From assembly GCF_900112135.1 (NCBI RefSeq), contig NZ_FOLC01000017.1, positions 1 through 64,000 on the forward strand: a stretch of DNA of 64,000 bases, given 5' to 3'. The notes under the pieces are model-generated. The model worked only from the letters and a program-made list of their open reading frames with translations, had not been told where the DNA came from and ran no database searches. The translations under genes and the position numbers were made by a program. The number at the start of each line of letters is the position of its first letter. Position 1 is the first letter of the stretch. This DNA is from Collimonas sp. OK412 (GTDB taxonomy: Bacteria > Pseudomonadota > Gammaproteobacteria > Burkholderiales > Burkholderiaceae_D). This document shows, piece after piece, positions 46,245-54,607 of this stretch.

Positions 46245-49200
46245 TCATTGATTCTGCGCCTCATCGGCTACGGGAATCGATACTTTGACTGTGGTGCCGA
46301 CACCAGTCACGCTGAAGATGGCGACCTCGCCGCCGAGCATGGAGGTGCGTTCGCGAATGCCGATCAGGCCCAGCGATTTCTTTTTGCGCAGAGCAGTATC
46401 GAATCCCACGCCGTTATCGCGTACCTGCAGCACGTAATGCTCGTCTATTCTCTCCAGACTGATTTTCACCTGGCTAGCTTGCGCGTGGCGGCTGATATTG
46501 GTCAATGATTCCTGCGCGATACGGAAAATGGTAGTCGCCCGCTGATCGTCCAGGACAATGTTTTCTTCACATACATCCAGGCTGCATGGAACGCCGGTGT
46601 GCCCTGTAAACTCCTCGGTCAGCCACTCCAGCGCCGACACCACCCCCATGTCAAGCGCCGACGGCCGCAGCGAGGAGACGACATTGCGCACTACCTTGAT
46701 GGTGGCGTCCACCAGCGTCACCATGCCTTCGATTTTTCCTTGCAGCGATGGATTTTTTCCACCGAACTCCAGCCCCACCACTGACACCCCCATGCGCAGC
46801 GCCGACAGGTGTTGTCCCAATTCGTCGTGAATTTCTCGTGTCAGGTGCTTGCGTTCTTCTTCGCGCGAAGCTTCCAGTTCATAGGCGCGCTCACGCGCCA
46901 GCTGTTCCTTGAGACGCTGACGGGAGATCAGCCAGCGGACGCGGTAGCGATGCAGCAAAAAAGGCAGCAGCACCAGCAGCAAGCCGCAGACAGCATAGAA
47001 AGTCCTGGTTGCCCACCATGGCGGCAGGATAACGACCTCGACTTCCATCGTCGGCGAATAGGCCTGCATGGCGGGATTATCGGCGGCGACCTGGAAGCGA
47101 TAATGGCCGGCAGGCAAAGCCGCATAGCGTACTTCCGGCACGCTGGTCTTCGACCAGTCAGGCTCCAGGCCTTGCATCCGGTAACGATAATTGAGGGTTT
47201 CGCGGCTCTGGTATGACAGCGCGGCCAGCTTGAAATTCAGCGGGCTCGATGCCCATGGCAGGCGGACAGGCTGATCCGGCGGAAGGATCTTATCGTCGCG
47301 CGTGACACTTTCCACCAGCACATTCAACTGCAACGGCGCGAACAGGGAGTCCGGCCGCAAGATATGGGAAGCGCCGTTACTGGTTGCCACCCACATCGAA
47401 CCGTCGCCATCCTCATAAAAAGAGTTCATGCTGGTATCGTTCCAGACCAGGCCGCTGTCCTGGTTGAAAAACCGCCATTGCTTGCGATTCCATACGCCGA
47501 TTCCCGCACCAGTCGCGACCCATAACCAGCCGCGACTATCTTCAAACAGCGCTAGCACCGTTTGATCCTGCATCAACGACGGTGTGACGTCGCTGATGCC
47601 CTGCGTCTCGCCCTGTTCGGCAGCATGCCAGATCCCCCCGAGTTCCCCTCCCAGCCACAGTGTTCCATCATGGGCGCAAGCAAGGATATTAGATTGAAAG
47701 GCCTGTGCTGCCGGCTTGAATCGCGGCTTGCGCCAACCTGCGCCGTCAAAACGCAACAACCCTTTATCTGTGAGAAACCACAGCACTCCCGTAGGGCTTT
47801 GGCATCCTTGGAATACATTGATGCTCTCAATCGACGGGAATGCCGTGACCTTGAGCGGAACCGGATTGGACTCGGGATGCCTGATGCGGTAAATGCCCCG
47901 CTCGGTGGCAATCCAGAGTTGCCCTGACAAATCGAAAAACAAGACGCGAATGCGTGGCAGTTTTGCGACCATGACGTCCGCTTCCGCGCCGCGGCCGCGC
48001 TGCACCAGAAAGCCCGACGGCGAGCCTGCCCAGATATTGCCGTTGGCGTCTTCAGCCATATTGCTCCACTGGTACGAACTGCCGCCATAGGTTGCCGGCA
48101 CAACGGAAAAGTATCCGGTTTTCTGCAATATCGCGGAACCGGAACGGGTGCCGACATGCAGCAGATTTTCCCGGTCGCGCATGAAGGACAACACAACGCT
48201 GCTGGGCAAGCCTTGCCTGGGCGTCCAGTTCTCCCAATTCGGATAACCTATCCAATGAATCAGGCCATGTCCCAGCGAGCCAAGCCAGACGCCGCCATCG
48301 CGGTCAACCAGGGCAGAGTTGATGCCGCCGCCGACGGTCAGTCCGTTGGCCTCGCCAAAGGATTCCCAGTGCTTGCCATTCCATCGGATGACGCCTTGAT
48401 CGTTTCTGCTGAATACCCGGCCGCCGGCATCCGTCATCAGGAAAGGAACCGCATTTGCCTTTTTCTGCTCAGCCTGCCGGGGGGAGCGATCCTGGAACAC
48501 ATGGCCGCCCGCCGGCAATACAAGTATGTGGTGCTCGCCGCGCACCCAGAGTGTCTGTTGCCTGTCATGCATAATCGCGCGCCAGCTTTCAGCGGGCAAA
48601 CCACTCTCTTTCCCCAGTACTTCCAGTTTCCCTTGATGGTAATGGCACAACGCTCGCCCGCACCCCATCCACAGCTCTTCCCGCGGGCCGACATGAATGC
48701 TGAAAAGCGTGCGCATTTCAGGATGATGCGCCAGTTGCGCCGCGTCGAAAAATTCCTGCGCCTGCCAGGATTTCCCATGATCCGCTGTTTTCAGCAGCCA
48801 CAATCGATCCTGGCTTATCGCCAGCAGGCGATTCGGCCCAAGTGCGGCAAAATTCTGTCCCTCATAAAAACTGAATTTGGCATTCTGGAATTGCATCGGC
48901 ACCATGCGCTGCCCCTGCCAGCGATACAAGCCTTCGCGGGTGCCAGCCCACAATCGACCACTGCTATCGACATGCAGTGCCGTTACGTGCGGACTGAGGC
49001 TGGGACCGGAGTTGGGGCCAGGAACGCCGTGGCTCAACTCAAAGCGCTGAAAGCGCGCGCCATCGTAACGGAACAGGCCGTTTTGAGTGCCGATCCAGAG
49101 ATAGCCTCCCGGCTCCTGCGCCAGCGCCGAAATGGCCATATTCCCCAGGCCATCCGTCTGACCGTAATAGCGCAACGGCAGTTGCTGGCAAAGTACCTGC

Positions 49201-49265
49201 AGCGGCATGCAAACCAGCCACAGCGGCACAATCAATCGATAACGCCAGCGCAAGATCAACGGCAT
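46245..49265 (-). CDS. Beta-propeller (Reg_prop/Y_Y_Y) sensor histidine kinase 1
   Basis: 1006 residues from ATG 49265, chosen by alignment with its paralogue; an earlier in-frame ATG is at 49325. Signal/anchor helix, then about 14 two-component-propeller repeats (GYLWIGTQNGLFRYDG, RLWAGTREGLYRW), Y_Y_Y domain (RYRMQGLEPDWSKT), one membrane helix near 765-785, HisKA_3 (TREIHDELGQHLSALRMGVS) and HATPase. The periplasmic part likely senses a carbohydrate. No receiver or HTH and no partner gene adjacent. Confidence 0.92.
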   Translation of the reverse strand: MPLILRWRYRLIVPLWLVCMPLQVLCQQLPLRYYGQTDGLGNMAISALAQEPGGYLWIGTQNGLFRYDGARFQRFELSHGVPGPNSGPSLSPHVTALHVDSSGRLWAGTREGLYRWQGQRMVPMQFQNAKFSFYEGQNFAALGPNRLLAISQDRLWLLKTADHGKSWQAQEFFDAAQLAHHPEMRTLFSIHVGPREELWMGCGRALCHYHQGKLEVLGKESGLPAESWRAIMHDRQQTLWVRGEHHILVLPAGGHVFQDRSPRQAEQKKANAVPFLMTDAGGRVFSRNDQGVIRWNGKHWESFGEANGLTVGGGINSALVDRDGGVWLGSLGHGLIHWIGYPNWENWTPRQGLPSSVVLSFMRDRENLLHVGTRSGSAILQKTGYFSVVPATYGGSSYQWSNMAEDANGNIWAGSPSGFLVQRGRGAEADVMVAKLPRIRVLFFDLSGQLWIATERGIYRIRHPESNPVPLKVTAFPSIESINVFQGCQSPTGVLWFLTDKGLLRFDGAGWRKPRFKPAAQAFQSNILACAHDGTLWLGGELGGIWHAAEQGETQGISDVTPSLMQDQTVLALFEDSRGWLWVATGAGIGVWNRKQWRFFNQDSGLVWNDTSMNSFYEDGDGSMWVATSNGASHILRPDSLFAPLQLNVLVESVTRDDKILPPDQPVRLPWASSPLNFKLAALSYQSRETLNYRYRMQGLEPDWSKTSVPEVRYAALPAGHYRFQVAADNPAMQAYSPTMEVEVVILPPWWATRTFYAVCGLLLVLLPFLLHRYRVRWLISRQRLKEQLARERAYELEASREEERKHLTREIHDELGQHLSALRMGVSVVGLEFGGKNPSLQGKIEGMVTLVDATIKVVRNVVSSLRPSALDMGVVSALEWLTEEFTGHTGVPCSLDVCEENIVLDDQRATTIFRIAQESLTNISRHAQASQVKISLERIDEHYVLQVRDNGVGFDTALRKKKSLGLIGIRERTSMLGGEVAIFSVTGVGTTVKVSIPVADEAQNQ

Positions 49266-49401
49266 TCCTGATCCAATCGCTATTATTTTTATAGTTGGAT
49301 GAATGAGTTTCCTCAGAAAAAACACTTTAATTCATGCCAAGCCGATATCTACAGCTCCTGAGCGACAGCGATAGTCCCCGGTTTGACTGGCAGGCAGCTT
49401 C

Positions 49402-49668
49402 TCATGCCAAGCCCTTCGAAGAAAGATCATTCGATTGCAAGAAACTCTTCAATTCAGCAATCGATAAATCGCAGGTTTCATGCATGGTGATCAAAAGGGA
49501 GGCGGCAACCGACACCCGGCCATGGCGAATCTTGCTGATGACCGGCGGCCGCACTTTAAGGCAGCGGGAAAGCGCGGCGTCGTTCTTGAGCCCGAGTTTG
49601 GCAGTGACCGCATCCAACAATCTGTTTGCGTTATTTATATATTCTTCTGTGCTGTCTTTACGTTTCAT
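49402..49668 (-). CDS. Small HTH protein upstream of kinase 1
   Basis: 88 residues from ATG 49668 (GAAGG six bases upstream). Cro/XRE-like helices: TAKLGLKNDAALSRCLKVRP then PVISKIRHGRVSVAASLL. It lies 136 bases before kinase 1 on the same strand and may be cotranscribed. It resembles phage-like repressors used as chromosomal regulators. Confidence 0.7.
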   Translation of the reverse strand: MKRKDSTEEYINNANRLLDAVTAKLGLKNDAALSRCLKVRPPVISKIRHGRVSVAASLLITMHETCDLSIAELKSFLQSNDLSSKGLA

Positions 49669-49791
49669 TTGCAACCTTCGAGTGTTGAGATAAAAGTCCG
49701 GTTATGTGAATCCTTGGAAGAATTCACATATTTCCAATTAGAAATTTTAATCAACATCAAAGACTTGAGTCATCGGGAAATCGTGATTTCC

Positions 49792-49831
49792 GTGTAGGCA
49801 AGAAAGAAGCTGGCATAAGAAATTCCTTACC
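49792..49831 (+). promoter_or_regulatory. Recurrent response-regulator element, copy F
   Basis: CATAAG-AAATTC-CTTACC (49814-49831) is the best palindrome of the set and close to GacA/UvrY (TGTAAG-N6-CTTACA) and BvgA half-sites. TGTAGG lies 22 bases upstream. A separate GGAAATC/GATTTCC inverted repeat is at 49776-49791. Confidence 0.5.
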
Positions 49832-49939
49832 CAAGCACGCATGCGCAATGTATCCGTTATCGACCTCGCGGCGCATTTTGGCAGGCATCGTCAGACCGTT
49901 GCTCCGCGCAAGATCATTCAACGGATACCCATCAATGAA

Positions 49940-49980
49940 AATAAGGTAATTCCTGTTTTTATGTAAGGATTTCCTTGTTT
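49940..49980 (+). promoter_or_regulatory. Recurrent response-regulator element, copy A
   Basis: Two boxes in tandem, AATAAG-GTAATT-CCTGTT and TGTAAG-GATTTC-CTTGTT, centres 22 bases apart (two helical turns). It agrees with copy B at 31 of 38 positions. Located between the HTH/kinase-1 genes and the polygalacturonase gene. Confidence 0.6.
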
Positions 49981-50145
49981 CTTGATTCGAGAAATCAATG
50001 GTTATTTTCGATATTTTTGCAGGTAGAATAATTTACGGAAAGAAACAACTTTTCTCGCAAGATGCTGCAGCCGGATGCCATCCTTGACGAGCCGACGAGA
50101 GTTCTGTCGGCCACCAAGGACTTGAATATGCCATCGGCATTTCCG

Positions 50146-50176
50146 CAGGATGGCCCCTGGTGCAGGGGCCATCCTG
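50146..50176 (+). promoter_or_regulatory. Strong hairpin in the polygalacturonase leader
   Basis: A 14-bp perfect stem (CAGGATGGCCCCTG and its complement) with a three-base loop, 70 bases before the start codon. No T run follows, so it is more likely an mRNA-stabilising or regulatory structure than a terminator. Confidence 0.5.
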
Positions 50177-50246
50177 ATACATCTTCTTATTCCAGCCATT
50201 CCAGGCCTGCAGTATCAAAATCCAATTCCTTTTACATGGAGCATGT

Positions 50247-51833
50247 ATGTTGTTGAGCCCGATCAGATGTTTCGCAATACTGGCTGTCGCTGGATTGGCC
50301 AATGCGCATGCCGCCGGCGCGCCCGTCAGTACGCAATGGGGGCAAGTCTCCGAGCCTGCACTTCCCGCCACTGTCTGCAGCACGCTGGCAGCTACGCTGA
50401 CACCGGTCAACGGTTCGGTCGATTCGCTGGACGGCGACCCGTCCCGCTCGCAGCCCGATACGTCGCTTATCCAGGATAAAATCAACGCTTGCCCGGCCGG
50501 GCAGGCGGTCAGGCTGGTTGCAGGTTCCGCAGGACAAACTGCATTCCTGAGTGGTCCATTAAATCTTAAGTCCGGCGTCACGCTATGGGTCGATACCGGC
50601 GTCACGCTTTTTGCCTCGCGCAACCCGAAGGACTACGACAACGGCGTCGGCACCTGCGGCACGGCCACTAAATCCAGCATCAAATCGTGCAAGCCGCTGA
50701 TCCTGGCGGATAAGACGGCCCAAAGTGGCGTCGTAGGCGGCGGCATCATCGACGGCCGCGGCGGCAGCGTAGTGACCAGCGGGGCAAACGCCAACATGCG
50801 TACATGGTGGGATGTAGCCTGGCAAAACCGCACTTCCGGCCTGAACCAGCAGAATCCGCGCATACTGCAGATCCAGAACGGCAGTAACTTTACGCTGCAT
50901 GGCATCACGCTGCAGAACTCCCCCAACTTCCATATCTGGGCCTATGGCGTGACAGGATTGACAGCCTGGGGCATCAAGATACTGACGCCGAGCCTGGCCT
51001 ACAGCAGGAACGGCTATGCGTGCCCTGCCGGCACGACGCCGGATGCCGTCACGCCTGCCACCTGCTTCACGCCGGACACGGCTGTGAACACAGACGGTTT
51101 CGACACAGGCTACTCCAGCAAGGTGCTGCTCGCTTACTCCTACATCAGCGTGGGTGACGACCATGTGGCAATCAAGTCGAGCTCCGGCGCAGGAGCCCAC
51201 AATCACACCTACGCGCATAACCACTTCTATTACGGACACGCGCTGTCCATCGGCAGCGAAACCAATGCAGGTGTGAGCGACATCGCGGTTACCGATCTGT
51301 CGATCGACGGCTTCAACAGCGGCACCAGCGGCGGTCTGCGCATCAAGTCGGACCAGTCGCGGGGGGGTGCAGTCGCAAACGTGAGCTATAGCCAGATCTG
51401 CGTGCGCAATGTCAGCCAGCCGCTCACCTTTGATCCGTTCTATAGCAACTCGAAAGGATCCTTGTACCCGAGCTTCACCAACATCGCGGTCCGGAAATTT
51501 CATGACCTGGGAAGCAGCAAGTATGCGGGAGGCAGGCTGACCTTTTCCGGATACGCTATCAATGGCCAGAACAATCCGCTGACGATAACACTGGACAATG
51601 TGGTCTTCGACGGCACACAGCCGACGTTTACCGCTGCCCACAACGGCGGACCGGTCACCCCCGCTGCCACCCACTTCACGCTAGGCCCGGGGCCGGTGAG
51701 TTTTGCATCGTCGATCATCACCTCCTCCGCCAACGGCGTGACCGTCAGCGGCACGCCGGGAAGCGGAAGCGCGCTGGATTGCAGCTCCGCATTCGTGCCA
51801 TTCAAATCAGTCTTGCCAACGTCGCCGATCTGA
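50247..51833 (+). CDS. Secreted polygalacturonase (GH28)
   Basis: Hydrolyses pectic homogalacturonan of plant cell walls. 528 residues; signal peptide (FAILAVAGLANAHA). The right-handed beta-helix carries all four GH28 catalytic blocks: NTD at 281-283, GDD at 303-305, GH at 330-331 in GHALSIGS, and RIK at 365-367. GGAG upstream of the ATG. Located among sensor kinases and facing a TonB receptor; likely induced in contact with plant or fungal tissue. Confidence 0.92.
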   Translation: MLLSPIRCFAILAVAGLANAHAAGAPVSTQWGQVSEPALPATVCSTLAATLTPVNGSVDSLDGDPSRSQPDTSLIQDKINACPAGQAVRLVAGSAGQTAFLSGPLNLKSGVTLWVDTGVTLFASRNPKDYDNGVGTCGTATKSSIKSCKPLILADKTAQSGVVGGGIIDGRGGSVVTSGANANMRTWWDVAWQNRTSGLNQQNPRILQIQNGSNFTLHGITLQNSPNFHIWAYGVTGLTAWGIKILTPSLAYSRNGYACPAGTTPDAVTPATCFTPDTAVNTDGFDTGYSSKVLLAYSYISVGDDHVAIKSSSGAGAHNHTYAHNHFYYGHALSIGSETNAGVSDIAVTDLSIDGFNSGTSGGLRIKSDQSRGGAVANVSYSQICVRNVSQPLTFDPFYSNSKGSLYPSFTNIAVRKFHDLGSSKYAGGRLTFSGYAINGQNNPLTITLDNVVFDGTQPTFTAAHNGGPVTPAATHFTLGPGPVSFASSIITSSANGVTVSGTPGSGSALDCSSAFVPFKSVLPTSPI

Positions 51834-51947
51834 CGCTGAAAGGGCGCTCTGAAAACCCCCTCATTCCCGCGAGCGCGGAAGTGATGGGGGCGTCTTGACG
51901 TAATAGATTTTTTCGAGACGCACTGAAGTCTCTCGCAAGAAAATGCC

Positions 51948-51971
51948 AAGGGGCAGCTGATGCTGCCCCTT
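51948..51971. terminator. Bidirectional terminator between polygalacturonase and TonB receptor
   Basis: AAGGGGCAGC, four bases, GCTGCCCCTT: a perfect 10-bp stem between convergent genes, with pyrimidine-rich tails on both strands. A second, bulged C/G-rich hairpin lies at about 51852-51890. Confidence 0.7.
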
Positions 51972-52021
51972 CTCTTGGAATCTTACTTAACTGAAATAGG
52001 TTAACCGCGTTTCCAACCCCA

Positions 52022-54292
52022 TTAAAAGCGGGTAGTGAACTGCAGGCCGAAGATACGCGGATTGGTGTCGTTGACGAAGCCTGTCAGGTTATTGAAATCG
52101 AGGCCGCCGATCAGCTGCACGCGATTGGTGATGTTACGGCCAAACAGTGCTAGTTCGTAACGCTCATGGTCCCACTTGTAACCGAGGCGCAGGCCGCCGG
52201 TCAGCAAAGGCTTGCCGACATATTCGGCGGAACGGTAGAGCGTGAAGTTGACTGCGCTGCGATATACCCAATCGGTATAGGCGAAAAATTCACCATTCTT
52301 GTATGGCAATCCGTAACGCAAAGTGAAGTTGGCGGCCCAGCGCGGCGCTTGCGGCAGAGGATTGCCGTCGATGCGCACCAAGGTGGCGCCGGCGGCATTC
52401 ACGAAGGTCGGGTTCTGTATGGTACAGGCCGCACATGCGCCGACGGCAAGGTCCTTATCTTCGATCTTGGTGAAGTTATAGCTGCCGCCGAGCGTCATCA
52501 GCAAATTCTCCGTAAGGTAGGTTTCGAGGTCGAGTTCCGCCCCCCGTCCCACGCTCTTCTTGGCATTGAGAAGAATGGTCGAATTGGAGGTGCCGCCGAC
52601 GGCGCTCAGCTGCTGGTTCTTGACGTCGTAATTGTAGATGTCGAAATTAAGGCGCGCGCGCCGGTCAAACAGGTCGGACTTGAATCCGACTTCATACGAC
52701 GTGACCGTTTCCGGATTGGCGACCGACATCGGATTGAAGGACCCGGCCGGCTGGATGGTCGCGCCGCGGAAACCGGTGGCGATACGGGAATAGAGATTGC
52801 TTGTGTCGCTCAGCTTGTAGACACCGCTCAAGTCCCAGTTGATTTTCGAAACGCTGGTCGACGCACTCAGCCCGTTCGATTTGTCAAGGTCGGAGCTGCC
52901 GTCAGGCTTGTTGACGGCAGCCGTCTCCAGATCCTTCTTGTCGTGGGTATAGCGCAAGCCCGCGCGCAGGTCGATGCGATCGCTCAATGCATAGTTGAGC
53001 GAACCGAACACCGCCAAGGCATCGTTTTTCTGCTGCGACTTGACGTCGCCGGTCAGCACGCCATTGGCCAGAGAGTTGTAGCTGTAGCTGTCGACATTGT
53101 ATTTCTCGTCGAAGAAAAAAAGGCCGGTCTGCCAGCTTAGCTTCTGCTTGCGGTCCGACTCCAAACGGAATTCCTGAGTGAACTGATGATGGCCAGACGT
53201 ACCGTCGGCAGATTCGACCGGAAAAGGAATCACGCCCGGACCGGACGGCGGTGCGAATACCGCGCCATAACCGCCATCGACGTCGCCGCGGCTGAACATG
53301 CGCACGGTCTCGTAGCCGGTGGTCGAATGCAAGGTGTAATCCCCCAATTGCCATCGCAGGCGCAAGCTGCCGCCGTAATTATCGAGATGCTGGCCGTTCT
53401 GGCCATCCGTCGCGATATTGTTTTTGTCGAAGCCGGGAATCAGGTTATCCGTGCCCTTCTGAATGATATTTGCGCGGAACAACGATGCGCTGCCGTTCAT
53501 CGTGCGCTCATGCAGATTGGCCAGGGCGCTGAAATCGGCATTGGGCTTGTAGAGCAGCTGCAGCCTGGCCGCGTTGTCATTGTAGCCGCCATATTGATCG
53601 GCTTTTCCGGTATGGGAATTGCCGATCCAGTCGTCGCGATGCTGGTCTAGCACGGAAATGCGCGCCGCCAGCTCGCCGTTGATGGGCAGGTTGACGGCGG
53701 CCTCCAGATTGGCCGTGTTATAGGTGGCATCGGAGACGCTGACATATCCCTCCTGCTTGAAAGACGGCTTGACCGAATCGAACTTGACCACGCCGGCCGG
53801 CGTGTTGCGCCCGAACAGCGAGCCCTGCGGGCCGCGCAGCACTTCAATGCGATCCAGGTCGAACGCCGGAAAACCTTTAAGTACAGGGCTTTCAAGAACG
53901 ATGTCGTCATACACCAGCGACACCGGCTGCGAAGCATTCTGATGGAAATCGACGTTGCCGTAGCCACGAATATAAAACCGCGGAAATGCTCTGCCCAGAG
54001 AGGATTCGACATTCAGGCTCGGCACCCGGCCAGCCAGCATCTGCATATCCTGACCGCCGGAATTGAGCACATTGAGCATGTCATCGCTGATGATCGACGC
54101 CGACACAGGGACATTCTTGATGTTTTCCTCGCGGCGCTCGGCGGTGACGGTCATCGACTGCAATTGTCCCGCAGCGGGCGCCTGATCGGGCGCCGCCGGA
54201 TTGGCCTGGGCATAGACGTCGATGCCTGGTGCGAACAGCCCTGCCACCAGGCTGAATTTGACGGAAAAGCGCTTTGCTGCAAGTTCTCGCAT
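52022..54292 (-). CDS. TonB-dependent outer-membrane receptor
   Basis: 756 residues, signal peptide, then a plug domain (MTVTAERREENIKNVPVSAS then RFYIRGYGNVDF, IEVLRGPQGSLFGRNTPAGVV) and a 22-strand barrel ending in aromatic Phe (GLQFTTRF). It belongs to the FecA/CirA-like group used for siderophores or oligosaccharides. The adjacency to a polygalacturonase suggests uptake of pectin fragments; this is inference. Confidence 0.9.
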   Translation of the reverse strand: MRELAAKRFSVKFSLVAGLFAPGIDVYAQANPAAPDQAPAAGQLQSMTVTAERREENIKNVPVSASIISDDMLNVLNSGGQDMQMLAGRVPSLNVESSLGRAFPRFYIRGYGNVDFHQNASQPVSLVYDDIVLESPVLKGFPAFDLDRIEVLRGPQGSLFGRNTPAGVVKFDSVKPSFKQEGYVSVSDATYNTANLEAAVNLPINGELAARISVLDQHRDDWIGNSHTGKADQYGGYNDNAARLQLLYKPNADFSALANLHERTMNGSASLFRANIIQKGTDNLIPGFDKNNIATDGQNGQHLDNYGGSLRLRWQLGDYTLHSTTGYETVRMFSRGDVDGGYGAVFAPPSGPGVIPFPVESADGTSGHHQFTQEFRLESDRKQKLSWQTGLFFFDEKYNVDSYSYNSLANGVLTGDVKSQQKNDALAVFGSLNYALSDRIDLRAGLRYTHDKKDLETAAVNKPDGSSDLDKSNGLSASTSVSKINWDLSGVYKLSDTSNLYSRIATGFRGATIQPAGSFNPMSVANPETVTSYEVGFKSDLFDRRARLNFDIYNYDVKNQQLSAVGGTSNSTILLNAKKSVGRGAELDLETYLTENLLMTLGGSYNFTKIEDKDLAVGACAACTIQNPTFVNAAGATLVRIDGNPLPQAPRWAANFTLRYGLPYKNGEFFAYTDWVYRSAVNFTLYRSAEYVGKPLLTGGLRLGYKWDHERYELALFGRNITNRVQLIGGLDFNNLTGFVNDTNPRIFGLQFTTRF

Positions 54293-54485
54293 GATTGCTC
54301 CAGTTTCAGATCAAGGTTGTCCGGCCACCGCAGCATCAAACGGCTCCCGCGGTGGCAGCAACCCGTTCACATGCAAATTTCGCGCCATAGAGGTACGCAC
54401 CAGATGAATGCATATAAAAATATCTTTTTATAAAAAATAAAATAACTTTATTCTATAGATGTGAATTACGTTATTTCACAATGCC

Positions 54486-54503
54486 TATTGGTACGTACCA
54501 ATA
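54486..54503. promoter_or_regulatory. 18-bp perfect palindrome upstream of the TonB receptor
   Basis: TATTGGTACGTACCAATA, about 195 bases before the receptor start. It resembles the TTGGTATACCAA-type sites of the hexuronate repressors UxuR/ExuR but with two extra central bases. The rest of 54293-54607 is A+T-rich and shows no gene. Confidence 0.5.
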
Positions 54504-54607
54504 ATTGCACAAAACACTATTTACATAACGTGCTTCAACAGAAGATTTGGATGATGCACCATGAAACCTCATGCACCACGACGATGCATGCAGACTCGGG
54601 CCGGCAT

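Noticed and set aside
48156-49271. A 371-residue open frame opposite kinase 1
   Set aside because: Antisense shadow of a full-length conserved kinase that has its own start and domains.
49986-50011. A TTCG-N17-TTCG pair upstream of the polygalacturonase gene as a third hrpII box
   Set aside because: Spacing is 17 instead of 16 and no YANNNT hexamer lies about 31 bases downstream, so I do not count it.
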